DNA of 64,000 nucleotides from Gnetum montanum (Eukaryota > Streptophyta > Gnetopsida > Gnetales > Gnetaceae), in NCBI GenBank assembly GCA_015680685.1, contig MNCI01008099.1, forward strand, positions 341,521 through 405,520, in the 5' to 3' direction. A program made the position numbers and the translations under genes. Below the pieces are notes generated by a model that was not told the origin of the DNA, searched no databases, and worked only from the letters and a program-made list of their open reading frames with translations. Positions 1 to 11,627 of the stretch are shown here, piece after piece; position 1 is the stretch's first letter; each line of letters opens with the position of its first letter.

Positions 1-564
1 CCTTATCCCCAGGGTAACCCAAGACAGTTCCACCAACCATTGACATACTATTCAAGTGGAACTCCACCACAACCCATTAGACAACATCAGTAGTGGCAAT
101 ACCCATAGTCATGGGGGATGCCACCGTCGAAACAATAGTATCCTTACCAGCAACCAGACCCATATGGTTACTACATGTAGCAGCTGATTTCTCCAAGTGA
201 ATCCATGGGTCACACAACTCCACAACATCACTACCAAGTTCAAGAGTACTTTAGAAGGACTCCTTCTCCTCCAAGAGACGCTTCACATCCATACCATCCT
301 CCAAGTCCATCTGCCTCTCTCGCACCATTAGTTCCAATACCTCCTGCTCCAACAATGCAAGGGGAACTCCCCACTCAACCGCAGCAACATAACGCTACGA
401 GAGCAGTAAACATTCAACCTGCTACTAGTTCTAACAACTGCAAAAAGAGAAGACCTTTCTTTAGAATCAAAAGCCTAGACAAGCTCTCACAACCACAAGC
501 AGTTGAGTTTATTTATGCTCCTCCAACAATTAAGGCTTCGGAGCATCCTTCAATCCAACCATAG
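1..564 (+). pseudogene. gag C-terminal remnant of element A
   Basis: The translation is rich in Pro, Gln, Tyr and Ser and aligns with the 3' part of gag in element B (about 20770-21300) and element D (about 53500-53950). The stretch before 205 has in-frame stops (for example TAG at 91-93). The open part, 205-564, keeps motifs such as HYQVQEYFRRTPSPPRD. This would be the disordered tail of the structural Gag protein that coats the retrotransposon RNA. The nucleocapsid-proximal part and the N terminus lie outside the window. Confidence 0.7.
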
Positions 565-582
565 AGCTTAACGCATACGGTT

Positions 583-1077
583 ATGTTAATACATACCATA
601 GCTGACTGGATCAAGGTAGGCCACCTTCCTAGGAAACTATTTAACCCTATAAGTCCCTTAATCTATCTCCAAGTCGTCAAGAACGAACCACATAAGGTTC
701 TTCTTGACTCAGGTTCTGGAGTCAACTTAATCTCACAAGAAATGTATCAAGCCTGGAATCTACCCTAACTTAAGAAGAGCAACATTCAACTAGAGCTAGT
801 TGACCAATCCATCACCATTCCCTTGGGATTGGTGGAGGACATCATTACCACTGTGTGTGGTTGGTCATACCTAACTAATTTCCTGGTGATTGAAGTCAAC
901 AGCAACGAAGGGGACTTCCCAATTATAATGGGGAGGGCATGGCTAAGTACAATAGATGCATGCCTAGGGATCTACGATCTTTCCTTGGAAATATCTAAGG
1001 TAAACACTTATGGAAAGATCGAGAAGAAAAAAGTTCCATGCATCACATATAGTGACTTAGAGGGTGATGACATGTAG
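583..1077 (+). pseudogene. Retroviral-type aspartic protease remnant of element A
   Basis: The reading frame contains the active-site motif LLDSGSGVNLIS (about 700-735), the D-S-G signature of retropepsins. After a stop at 766-768, the same domain resumes with GDFPIIMGRAWLSTIDA (about 910-960), the flap-distal ILG-type motif of the family. The protease would process Gag and Pol. The stop between the two halves makes this copy a pseudogene. In a complete element RT would follow; here the sequence runs directly into the 3' non-coding region. Confidence 0.8.
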
Positions 1078-1442
1078 GAATCATGGGTGATGCAAAATTT
1101 AACATCTCCTGCATGCAACAGGTATGCCCTAGAAACTTAGAGATAGAGGTGCCTGTATGTAGCAACCACACAACAAGAGAACACCTAGTGGTTGACAACT
1201 AATCAAGGAAGTAGCCCACCAACATGCATGGAACGAACTGCGGGAACAACTCATGCCAACAACGAAGGCATAGATACATTGGAATATGAGCGTCACCAAC
1301 TTCCACCCCTTAACCTAAAAACATCAATTGGAAGAAGTTGGACACTTTTAAGAAATTCAAACAGGCACTCATTATTTTAAATATCTCCCTTTCCATTCAG
1401 TCATGGGGGAGATGGCCACCTATGCTAATCATTTGGGGCCCT

Positions 1443-1565
1443 AAGTTCTTTTTAGTTTTTGTTTTACACATTTTTGTTTTACACATTTTTGTTTTACACG
1501 TTTTTGTTTTGCACATTTTTTTTTTGCACATTTTTGTTTTGCGCATTTTTGTTTTACAAATATCT
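1443..1565 (+). repeat. 15-bp T-rich minisatellite in the 3' spacer of element A
   Basis: About eight units of a 15-bp sequence close to ACACATTTTTGTTTT occur directly after the truncated coding region. Because 15 is divisible by three, all frames stay open and give pentapeptide repeats (HIFVL), but there is no sign this is protein. Similar arrays sit at the same place in element B (22215-22395) and, degraded, in element D (57770-57880). Confidence 0.8.
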
Positions 1566-1619
1566 TTAACTTTTCTTGTTTTTGTTTTACAATATCATTT
1601 ATACCTTTTTCATTTTGTG

Positions 1620-3169
1620 TGTGTGTGTGTGAGTGTGTTATCCATCTTGTAAGTTTGTCATTTAATAAGTGTTCTTCATGATGGTATGATCTGTTTTCCT
1701 ATTGATTTCTAATGTTTGGTTTTCACCTTTAAGTTATGATGTTGATACTAAGGTATGGTTCTTTTGATATGACAGGCAATGAGTCCACTTCATCCATTCA
1801 TTCACAAGTTTCTATGGTCTCTCTTGGCTTGGAAATGTACAATCCCCTTCTAAATAAGAACTATAACGAATCAGTGATTGGGTATTTCTCAAACTAAGGA
1901 AGGACTCAAGGATTGAAAAGGGTGTGACTTCAAGGGAACTTGATGCATTTGTGTTGGCCATTCTCTTGGGTGCTTGGATGTGTTATTCTTGAGTTTTTTT
2001 TACCGTTTCGACGTTACCCAATTATCGGGAAGCTGAGCAATAAAAATAACAAAGTCTTTGCATGGTGTGATTCTCACGTATAAACACATAAAACAAACAA
2101 AAACAAACGCAAAACAAAAAACTATGAGAATTCAAAGCACACCCCTTAGAAAAAATAATCCCTTGGGCTATAAGCACTAGTTATGGAACTAAAATAAAAA
2201 TGTTCCCTCTAACTAAGGCCCTTCTCGCTTCCCATTCTCTCTTCTTTGTTTCGTCGAAATGGTGGTGGCTCTTGGGTGAAGGCATTCCTGTTATTTCAAG
2301 AAGTGGATGGATTGGCCGAATGCATTAATGCGAAGTCACTAGATGTGGTTTGTTTGAGGCTAGGCTTGGAATGGGATTTACTAAGTCACATTAATCATGA
2401 ACTACAGAAGGGGCTGTACNGTAAATCCCATTCCAAGCCTAGCCTCAAACAAACCACATCTAGTGACTTCGCATTAATGCATTCGGCCAATCCATCCACT
2501 TCTTGAAATAACAGGAATGCCTTCACCCAAGAGCCACCACCATTTCGACGAAACAAAGAAGAGAGAATGGGAAGCGAGAAGGGCCTTAGTTAGAGGGAAC
2601 ATTTNCGCTATTAGTCATGGGGGTACAGGGCCCAACTTTTTCGATTTTCTCCTAACCCCTACACCTTCGGTAGTCATCAATATTATATCTCTAGACCCAC
2701 AATCATCCATACCACAACCTAGCCAATGGACCTTTCACCGAAGCAAGGTATCCACTGCATTGAAATTCATTTACCCTTGCTAATATAAATATTGTGTTAT
2801 GTGTGTAGATGGTAATCATGCAACAATGGATTGGATCTGGGGGGAACACTTGGAATGGACCAGTGCTGAAGCAGCTATGCAAGGAGCAAGATCGATGGCA
2901 TGCTTATGGATGGACAACGAAAAGCGCAACCTTGGCATTGACGATAGCAAAAATTCTTTTTTTCTCTCTCTCTCAGCTACCAAATAAGGCCTGATGTCAA
3001 ATGTAATAAGGTGTTCATTCTTGTTGTTATGAACACCAGTTTTGTCTTTTTTTGTAATGATGATCCATTCACATGTCATCCCATTAGTTCCATTTGAGTC
3101 AATAATCCCATACCATCCCAATATTTTGTAAGTAACTTAAGGACAAGTTTTTGTTCAGTCATGGCAGTA
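1620..3169 (+). other. Non-coding 3' region of element A, including a short GT run
   Basis: This holds a GT-rich microsatellite (about 1616-1636), then sequence collinear with 22440-24184 of element B. No coding function is supported. The small open frames here are interrupted in the other copy. The stretch 2198-2604 is disturbed by an apparent misassembly, described separately. Just before the LTR comes the text preceding TGATGG at 3170, where the polypurine tract would be expected, but it is poorly preserved. Confidence 0.6.
2198..2604. other. Perfect 184-bp inverted duplication bracketed by single Ns (probable assembly artefact)
   Basis: Bases 2421-2604 are the exact reverse complement of 2198-2381, with a 39-bp spacer. 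The second arm is bounded on both sides by one N (2420 and 2605). In element B the homologous place, between the GGGGCTGTAC sequence near 23213 and ATTAGTCATGG near 23628, holds about 415 bp of unrelated unique sequence. The inverted arm therefore most likely replaces a piece that was not assembled. Confidence 0.85.
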
Positions 3170-3985
3170 TGATGGGATGCGATATCATGTCCACCACGAT
3201 ATCGCATCCCATGCGATATCATGTCGTCCCCCGTGATATTGCGGTGCACCGCCAAGTCTATAAATAAGAGGCGGCTCTCCCTTTGTTTCTCATCTAGATC
3301 TAGACCCTTAGTGAAACTCTGGCAGTTTTACCTCTCCAAAGATAGAATATTTTCCATGTGCCAGCAGTAGGAGCTCTAAAGTGAACGGATCTTTATTAGA
3401 GCAAATATTGTACCTGAACACATGTTTGTGTATGGAAATAAAGATGAACTTCTTCGATAAACCTTGCAGTGCATGGAATAGGCTAAATAGGATTTTATTT
3501 ACTATTATTTATTGTTTATCATTTAAATGCTTTATTAGTTATTAAATCTCTCTCAACCCTTCTCTCCTAGTTAAGTGCCTCAATACGGCCTCTTCGAGCA
3601 CGTGCGTTACGCTTGGTGATCCCAGCAACAACTAGCGTTTGGTAACCAAGGTTGCATTGGTTCAAGTTGTGAACGGTAAGTGGGAACAGATGCTGACACT
3701 AAGTTAATTCAGACTTAGTTAGTTAGTTAAAGTTAGTAATTAGTTTCTTCACCCTTCACCTTATTAGCATAGGAGATAAAACCAAAAAGCTATAAAAATC
3801 ATATACCTCAGACTTACTTAACCATACAACCATGACAACTGCAAGTAAGTCTAGGAAAACAATGAATAATTAACCTTAAGTGTTCCATAAGGCGTGTAGG
3901 CACTTAGTCTGTGGAGTTCAACTAGATTGCGCCTGTTACGCTCATATTCGTATGGTTGAGTATAGGGGTACCTTGCCACTTATCA
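3170..3985 (+). repeat. 3' LTR of element A
   Basis: The LTR starts TGATGGGATG and ends CTTATCA, matching the TGATG...CATCA termini of this group. It is collinear with the 3' LTR of element B (24185-25007). The U3 part begins with palindromic GCGATATCG-type repeats, followed by a TATA box at 3259-3266. The R-U5 part holds the conserved text around AGTGAACGG and TAAGTGGGAAC. Its outer edge abuts a reversed LTR fragment, so A appears to have inserted into an older LTR. Confidence 0.85.
3259..3266 (+). promoter_or_regulatory. LTR promoter TATA box (element A)
   Basis: TATAAATA lies about 90 bp into the LTR, after the palindromic U3 repeats. The same box, with the same TCTATAAATAAGAGGC context, is found in both LTRs of element B (18227-18234 and 24282-24289). 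It would set the transcription start of the element RNA. Confidence 0.7.
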
Positions 3986-4918
3986 ACAAGTGTTTCACGC
4001 ATGATCTGGTCGAATTCCAAGGACTAAGTGCTTATGCGCCCTTGTGGAACAAGGATGGGTTGGTTGATCATTTTCTTCCCAAGCTTACTTGTATGTCATG
4101 ATTGTATGGTTAAGTAAGCTTGAGGCATATGATTTTTATAGCTTTTATGTTTTTATGTTTTACACTAGTAGGGAAGGAGAGAGATAACTAAGTAACTAAT
4201 TTAACTTAACTACTCATTAACTAAGTTCTAACTAATCCTAACACTAGCATCCATTCCGACTTGCTGTACACATCCTGAACTAGTGCAACACTGCTGAGAT
4301 TACCATACGTTAATCGTTACTAGGTTACCATGCATTACACACATGCTCGAAGTGGTCGTGCTTGTGTGTTTTAAAAATTTTCTTAATTAATCAAAATGAA
4401 TTGCTGTGCTAATAACAGAAATGTCAAGTCCATAAAATAAAATAAATGCATAAGAAAATAAAATAAAATAAAAGTGTAAGAAAACAAATCTCAAGTGCTA
4501 CACGGATGAATCAAAGAGCTCATCTTTATTGCCGTACACAAGGTGTGCTCAGGTACACAATGCTCGAATAAAGATCCATCCACACTTAGACCTCTTGCTG
4601 CAGGCACTTGAAAAATACTCTAACTTTCAAATAGACTACAAGAGTTTTGCTACTTGATTGCTAAAAGACTTTCTCCCAATTATGTGCCTGGGCATTGTAT
4701 TTATAGATTTGGGAGCAACTACTCTAATAATTAGAGTAACCGCTCTAATAATTAGAATAACTACTAAGTAACCGCTAGAGTAACCACTCTAATAATTAGA
4801 ATGACTGCTAGAGTAGTCACTAGAGTAACCACTTTAATAATTAGAATAACTGCTAAAGTAACTACTCTAATAATTAGAGTAACTGCTAGAGTAACCGCTA
4901 GAGTAACTGCTCTCATCA
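3986..4918 (-). repeat. LTR fragment, minus orientation, of a related Athila-like family
   Basis: Read on the minus strand it starts with TGATGAGAGCAG at 4918 and runs toward element A, where its U5 end is cut off. R-U5 resembles the LTRs of A and B (primary matches around 3990-4130 and 4490-4600). The U3 differs and is made of short repeats. No internal coding part is attached, so this is a solo or truncated LTR into which element A inserted. Confidence 0.75.
4715..4915 (-). repeat. U3 tandem microrepeat of the minus-strand LTR
   Basis: About ten variants of AGAGTAACCGCTCTAATAAT-like units, with the alternation of CTCTAATAATTAGAGT forming small palindromes. They occupy the LTR between its outer end and the TATA-like stretch near 4700 (TATTTATAGATTT). 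They take the position held by GCGATATCGC repeats in the A/B family. Confidence 0.75.
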
Positions 4919-5307
4919 AACATATTCATCACCTTATATGAAAAATCTATACCATTAGTTGTAGCCTACTTGTCAATATTAATATTGACCTTTGAATTAA
5001 CATTGTTTATGTTAGATAAGGACAAATATGCTTTATGAGCTATCTTTACAAACTTATTAATACTTTTTGAGGTATAAGTAAAAATATTCACAAAAACTTC
5101 TATCTTCTCTAGTCTTTGTATTACCATTTGATCATCATTAACATTAACTTAATTTTTCATATCTTCAATTTCAAATTATTTTTTACTATTCCCAATTTCA
5201 ACATGTTTTTCATTAAAGACAAACATTAAATAAATGTTTTTCATAGTGAAAAAAATTTGTTTGTAATACCAATTCCTTTTTATGGTTCAAAAAATTGATT
5301 AAGAAAA

Positions 5308-5580
5308 AAAGAATGGTGTTACGTTAGTGGTTAGACTCTTGATCCAAGTTATGGGTTCAATTTTGGCGGTCAATGCCAGGTTAATAATGTTTGACGATAT
5401 GTCTTGGGAGTAAATATTATTTATATTTTTTGTTCAATTTTAGCACAAACAAAATTTAATGATTTAATCATATTATAATGTTATATTTCTTTAAAGGTTA
5501 AAGGTTAGGACACTCATATCTCACAAAGAAGATTAGAGTTTGAGAGGCATTATGGTGGATTTGATCCACCTTGCTTTGGA
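5308..5580 (+). repeat. SINE-like tRNA-derived remnants
   Basis: At about 5313-5370 there is an A-box-like GTTACGTTAGTGGTTAGAC followed about 35 bp later by a B-box-like GGGTTCAATTTTGGC. This is the split pol III promoter layout of plant SINEs. A second, weaker copy of a similar head starts near 5497 (AAAGGTTAGGACACTC). No poly(A) tail or target-site duplication is clear, so this is a low-certainty call. Confidence 0.4.
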
Positions 5581-6505
5581 ACATTTATGCTTAGTACTTT
5601 GAATTGCCTTATTGGGCTTTTCATGTGTTCAACTTGGTTAGCTAAATGCTGAGATTGATGACATATCCTTTGTAGTTGAAATGTTCTTCTCCGCAAGGAA
5701 CCTAACCAAAAGCAGCTTTAGGTTTTCCGTTTTCAAACCCTTTCCATCACGGAAACAATATTTTTATTAGGATTTGTTTTTATTTTAAATGTAAGAAGAA
5801 TATGATGACATTCAACGAAAAATACTTCTTCAATTTTTAATGGTTGAAATGGTAAGCCATTTAAAAAAAAATTATAACAAAAAACATCTACATCACAACC
5901 AACCAGGAAAATGAATCACGCCAACTAGAAAAATCTCCCTCGGCCAAATGGAAAGGATATTTTACTCACGTGTTGGGTGTTCGCATCCCCAACTTTTTGA
6001 TCATGGGTTGCTCTTACTCACGTTTGGGTCATGCCAAGGATGGTGTTGCCCATTCACAAGAAAGCAAAATTTCACCTAAATTTTTCGAAAAGAAATTGGA
6101 GCCACAAATAGACTCAGGACCCTTTCTTGGAAAATAAATCCAGAACAGTCACCCATATTGATAGAGAAATCAGTAATTATTAATTCAAACCCAGCTTCGA
6201 AAAACACCAAATTTCTTGGCGCACTGGGTGCTTCCTTGGACCCATAAACTATAACGTCTCTTTTAAGAACCTGGTTCAGGCGTAATCCTCAAGGTAAAGA
6301 ATAGAATGTAATAGAGAGAGAGAGAAAGGAGTTGTACAAAGACATTAAATAAGGGTTTTTGCTCTGTGCTATTCAAATTTTAAAGAATTCAAAATTCCTT
6401 TGTGGGCTTTGGGAAGTCAGAAGAAATCAAAATATATGCGATTTAGCAGGCCTGCAAGCTAAGCAAATTCAGAGGCACCGGTATAAATGTTCTGAAGCAA
6501 AGACA

Positions 6506-9500
6506 ATGAGAGGTTCAAAAATGTCAAATTCTGGAGGGGCTATTTCAATTTCTGTGAGGCAGAGGTACTCTGCTTCTGGGTATTCTTCCGGTGAGGATGA
6601 GACCTTACCGTCCCCTTTAATGGTGGAGGAAGCACCTTCCAGACCATCATGGAAACAGCGGTTTGAGATTTTGGTGTGGGTGGTTTCTGTGATATTCATC
6701 TTCTACTTCGGCGACATGGAATCCAATTTCTTCACCTTGCTGCTTAAGGATCCCAGAATTAAAAGGCGAGTTGCTTAATTTTAATATTTTTTCCCCCTAA
6801 TTCATATTTGGTTCTCTCGCAAATTTGTTCTGTTATTTCCGTTTATTAGGTATACTTTCTGCCTAATTCTGCATGATACAGGAATAAAATTTTGGGTATA
6901 GTTAATTTTATTTTTGGCGGTAAACTTCATTTGTCATGAGAAGGCCTCATATCTTAAGAATATCCTTTTAGCTTTTGGCTTATTGAATTTATTGAAAGAT
7001 ATAGAGCTGTATCATTATGAATTTACCTTGTTTTTTCTTTTTATTTTCAAAAATGAGGAATAATATTAAGGAGGTTAGCTTTGCCAGTCCTTTAATTTTT
7101 GAAGATAGAGTGCAGACCGTCTTTGTTATTGTTTTTTATCATTTAAAAATTTTTAAAGTGTACTGTTATAAAGATTGTTTTGTTCTATTTTTAAAGAGTT
7201 AATTATCATGATAAAAAGCTCTTAGTAGTATTGTCACAGTGCATGTTTTTGGAGGAAAAATCTTGTAAGTATAATATTACAAGTTGTGTTAGAGTCAAAG
7301 CTTTAATATTTATGAATTTGTTTATAAAAATTTTATAAATTATAAGATAATATATTTTTCTTAATTCTACTTAGGGTAGATATGAAATTTTCGTAATGAG
7401 TTCTAACCTACTTATAAAATTTATGATTTGTGTATTAAAAATATAAAGAAACTATTTAACCAAAATAACCAGAACTGGGTTCTATCAAATAAGTCAGGTA
7501 GACTTATTAAAGAATAGTCTCTACGTAAATATCAAGAAAGCTTTAATTTTATATTCATAATTCACTAAACTATTAACATTCATATTTTAAAATTATATAA
7601 TGTTTAGGATTCCTCAAGGGTATATTTGGTTATTGATATCTGTTAATACCAGTATTGGTATGGATGTTGAGTTTATGAAAAAAGATGACACCATTTTAGG
7701 CTAAAGAATCAAGGATTCAGAACCCAATAAAATAACATACGTTTAACGAGTTAACACAAAAATTCAAGGATTAACCTGCACGACCAAACCTGTCCTTAGG
7801 TAGCTATATAAGAATCTGAGAATTTTAGTATATATGTAACAAAGTACCATAAATATAATCGCTGTATGATATCTCTTGGTTTACCGTTTCCTAAATAGAT
7901 TATTGTATTTAGATCTTTTTAACTTACAATTATAAAGTACCATTAAAGGGAAAGGTTTTTACTGTTAAATCTTGCAAATTAAGTGATTAAATTTTTATAA
8001 TCACTTAATATAGTAAATCTTGCAAATCACATACAAAATGAAAAATTTACTCACTTAATTTGCAAGATGTCCAGCGTGTACTTAAACATAGCAAACTATT
8101 ATTTTTTAATACTGCAATACAAAAGATACATACCTGTGCACTATATAAGGATCTGGAAGATGCAAACAGTAAATCTTTAAATATTTCAAGATTTTTGAAA
8201 GTAAATGGAAGTTTATATCATGTATTAATTAGATAATTTTTTATTGTGATCTTATGTGTTCAAGTTAAAATATGGAAAATTAACATTTTTTGAAATTGGT
8301 CTCAAATTATCTATTTAAGATGTAGCTTCTTGTTATGGTTTATGTTTTACATTTTATTAGGCAAAAGTTTAATCCAAACAATTTATATTGAGGTGGAAGA
8401 AAATTCTGTAAAAGAAATACCTGAAACTGAGTGCTGTCCAGTCAATCTTAAGGGCCGTTTACATGAATGTAATGTAAATAAACCGTATGAGATCAACAAT
8501 GGATTTAGTCATATAACCTAACATCGCCAATCAGGATGTTTCTAACCCTGTAAATGGTATAGTTGATTGGCTTCAACTTCGGTTTTATAATTTTTACGTC
8601 AAGAATGCAAAACAAAACCATTAAAACATGGGGAGGAATCGTAAAAAACATGCAATAATAAACTTATAATTATGGTTTTTAAAGTAAATTATTATTATTT
8701 CTATGATTTATAAACTACTTTGTAATTTCTGTATTTTATATCTTTAATGTTATAGTCTTACAATGATAGCAGTTGCTGTGATGCGTTTATCTTATAAAAA
8801 ATAGGCTATCTTGTTAAGGCAGACAAAGGATTTGACGATAATTTACTGTGTCTGTCTATCTGCTTCATGTGATACTTTTTTAATGTATCTTTGACCATGC
8901 CTCTAGGTAGCACATGTTTTTGCATATGTAAAAAGGTCAGACTGACTTGCAAACCATTACCATAACAGTTTCTGTGATATTGAAGGATAATTGTTCATTT
9001 TGAACATTTGATATGAGTTGGTGTACTTTATAACAAATTATACACTCTAAAATTTTAAGCTTTCTTGTTTTATGAAAATAGTAACACCTTTTTAACACTT
9101 TTTTTTTAAAAAAATTTTCTTACAGAACAGCTTTGAACCTTGGAATATTATGTGTCTTTGGCAATATTGGATTCTGTTATTTTCTTAGATTTAAATCATA
9201 TGAAGTTGGAAGAGTTGATAACAAGTGGGAACTGCTGTCGTCTGCTGCTCTTCCTTTAGCCACTGTACTGGGTCTTCTGGCATTTCTCCTGTTAGTATTA
9301 TTTTATATCTGATTATAGTTTTTCTTTTTTTATTTTCAGTGTAAAATTAGATTGTGTTATATCCAAGTTAAACAAAAATGATATCATCAATTAAATAACA
9401 AATAAATTAATATATGCAGGTTTTCATTAGCATTATGGCCAATCTGGAAATACTTGACTTTGCCTCTCCTGGTAAATTTTTATGCTAACGGAAACTATTT

Positions 9501-9660
9501 TAGTTTTGAGTAAACAAATTCGTTCCACTTGTTTTCTTATATATGTCATTTTTATTATATGTTTCAGATTACTCTCTTCATGGCATTCGTTGTGGTATGT
9601 CCATATATTCTATCATACAGGAAAAGAAATTCAAATGAAGAAATGCTTCGTGTAGATTAA
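6506..9660 (+). CDS. TMEM128-like four-transmembrane protein, four exons
   Basis: Exons are 6506-6765, 9126-9290, 9420-9471 and 9568-9660, joining to 570 nt (189 residues). All joins keep frame. The first 50 residues are polar and Ser/Glu-rich; four hydrophobic segments follow: about residues 55-70, the TALNLGILCVFGNIGFCYFL segment (exon 2), the PLATVLGLLAFLLFSLALW segment (exons 2-3) and YLTLPLLITLFMAFVVVCP (exons 3-4). The layout and the ALWPIW-LTLPLL block resemble TMEM128, a small ER-type membrane protein of unknown molecular function. The start ATG at 6506 is the first that opens the conserved product; ATG 6521 is an alternative. Intron 1 begins with GC. No premature stop is seen, so this is probably a working host gene. 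Confidence 0.8.
6766..9125 (+). other. GC-AG intron 1 of the TMEM128-like gene
   Basis: The exon ends AAAAG and the intron begins GCGAGT, matching the strong consensus seen at GC donors. It ends CTTACAG at 9125. The nearby GT alternative at 6770 puts exon 2 in a frame with a stop after 20 codons, while the GC donor joins AG to A to give Arg and leaves exon 2 open. The 2.36 kb of intron is AT-rich and holds no gene I can support. Confidence 0.75.
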
Positions 9661-10049
9661 CCCATACCTATAACAATAATCAAGTCAATGTTATTTTCTT
9701 CTTATCAAGTATAAATGTAGTTATTAGTCCTAAATGAGCATGCTGGGCAAATAATTACATTTATATTTGATATCTTTTTGTTTCCCGGTGATTGAAAAAT
9801 TGTCTTCTCACCATTTTACGGGCAGGAAAATTTATTTGTGAAAATGTTCATAAAATGATTAATTTTGTCTAACCCAATTGATTAGGGTAGTTGATACATT
9901 CTTTAAATGGATGCAATGATATTGTGCAACACCAAGACTGTTTTGATTCCTCAAAATATTGCATCAATTTAAGAATTCATCTCATTTTTTGTTCTTTCTG
10001 ATAAAGGTAAATATTGTGTGTATTTCCTGTAATATGCTGTCACGGTATT

Positions 10050-10055
10050 AATAAA
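10050..10055 (+). terminator. Candidate poly(A) signal of the TMEM128-like gene
   Basis: AATAAA lies about 390 bp after the stop codon, in an AT-rich 3' region with TTTGTA-like elements. It is one of several possible plant polyadenylation signals and is unproven. Confidence 0.3.
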
Positions 10056-10379
10056 GGTATAACTTTTATTATAGATTACAACTTGCATCTTGCAAGTCTT
10101 TAGTTCAATCCCAATTAGTCAGTCCAAAAAATTTAAGAGTTGCAACGGAATTCTGGTTGAAAGATTCAAAAGATCTTTATTGCTTTCATTGCTATTTCAT
10201 AAAATAATACAAAAATCTAGGATTCATGAATTCTAAAAATTAAAATTTTTTGTTTGTTTGTTGAAACATAGTGGAGCTTCATTTGTATAGTTGTATAAGT
10301 CATAATATGTAGATATGAAGATATTTTGAACAGCAATAGAAGTTCAGGATCAATAATTTTGAAGAAGTAATTAATATCA

Positions 10380-10520
10380 AGTGCGTGTAGCATAGTGGTC
10401 AGGATACTTATCTTTTCTGTGGCATGTCTTCACTTAAAAGTAAAGAAGTATGAGAGTAGTCTTCTGGTAGGACACTCTTATGGTGAGTCACATCTACCCT
10501 GCTGGATGAAAAAAAAAGTT
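10380..10520 (+). repeat. SINE-like remnant with A-box and A-rich tail
   Basis: The head GCGTGTAGCATAGTGGTCAG matches the tRNA-derived start of plant SINEs and fits the pol III A-box pattern. The unit ends in a run of nine or more A at about 10509-10517. No clear B box was found. Confidence 0.45.
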
Positions 10521-11625
10521 AAAGCTCTTATTTTAACACTCTAGAATATAGATAATATGAGAAAAAGTTTTTTTTTTCAGGTATTTGTTCAAAAAGTCTG
10601 TAATATATTTAATCATTTTAACATTTTTGACTTATAATATCTTGAAAACTTCTTTCAAGTAGCTTTTCAAACCATCATTGATTTTGGCCATAAAAAAAAA
10701 ACAGTCAGAATTAGTATCTCCGTTCTATTACGATACTGAGAATATGAATATGAAGAAGTCTCCAGTTTCATCAATGTCAACTAAATCGTTGGGTTTGGGC
10801 CCATAACAGAACCGGAGAGGAGAGCCCTACTTTTAAAACTGTGAGTTGTATAGAGCTCTAATTTTGAACAAGCAAATGATACATAATTCTGAACAACAAT
10901 GTTTACAACTTTTGAAAGCATGTTTATTTTGCAAACGTAGAAAAAGAGTTACTGAATCATCATTCAAAATTCGTTTAAATTAGAAGGCTTGAACAAACCA
11001 TATTTTTCCGTCTTCCACATTAATTTCCATCGAATAAGTTCTCATAGATGAGATCAATTCACAAATACGACGTTCTTTAACAAGGATATTGTTTTTCTTG
11101 TATCTTTTGTTTTGCTTTTAATTTTTCCCTTGAATGAATCAAAGGAAAAAGATGATAATTAGAGACTCAATTGGTTGATAAGGCTTGAATTAATGGCTTC
11201 TGAAAATCTCAATATTTAAAACCTATTGCTATTACATTTTATCAAGAGAGGGGAGGGAATGCGAATTTGTTGCCTCTCTTTAGGGGATCTTAATTGCCAC
11301 TGAAATGATGAGGGTTGAGCAGTCAGTATTGAAGACCTTGCTAAACGTTGTCAGTCAGTACTGGAGAATGAGGACTTCTGAGAGGCAAGTACAAAACACA
11401 AGCTTAATAATGAAGAGGCAAGTATAGAGTATGAGCTTAACAGTGAATGCTTTATGCGAAGATAATCAGCATATGCTGGGGTTAAATTTGTGCCTGCACA
11501 TACAGCATCATTAGCAACACCAGCTATTCTTAATTCTAAGATTTAGGACCCTTGAATGATGAATGATTTGTAATTTGTAAATTGCAGAATGCTTTAGGAA
11601 TGCAACAAGGACATATTTTCCTCCA
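10520..11625. other. AT-rich intergenic sequence
   Basis: No coding frame, RNA gene or repeat could be supported. A short GAGGCAAGTA motif occurs twice (about 11381 and 11416) in a locally repeated passage. Confidence 0.5.
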
Positions 11626-11627
11626 AG

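Larger units (their letters stand above)
1..3985 (+). mobile_element. Element A: Athila-like Ty3/gypsy LTR retrotransposon, non-autonomous, 5' end outside window
   Basis: The window opens inside the element, in the proline-rich C-terminal part of gag. Protease follows, then a T-rich spacer, a long non-coding 3' region and a 3' LTR (3170-3985). Its order and sequence match element B at 18141-25007 throughout. Reverse transcriptase, RNase H and integrase are absent. In both copies the sequence passes from the post-protease segment straight into the block that follows integrase in the related full element D. The gag and protease frames carry several stops, so this copy is dead. Assignment to the Athila side of Ty3/gypsy rests on its relatives' tRNA-Asp-like primer site and RT motifs (elements B and D). 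Confidence 0.85.

Noticed and set aside
2246-2783. ORFs over the inverted repeat
   Set aside because: Non-coding LTR-element sequence with a likely assembly fault; not conserved in element B.
6469-6699. Minus-strand ORF over TMEM128-like exon 1
   Set aside because: Shadow of the coding exon on the other strand.
10380-10460. Functional tRNA gene
   Set aside because: An A-box-like head is present but no cloverleaf or acceptor stem can be built, so a SINE-like remnant is more likely.
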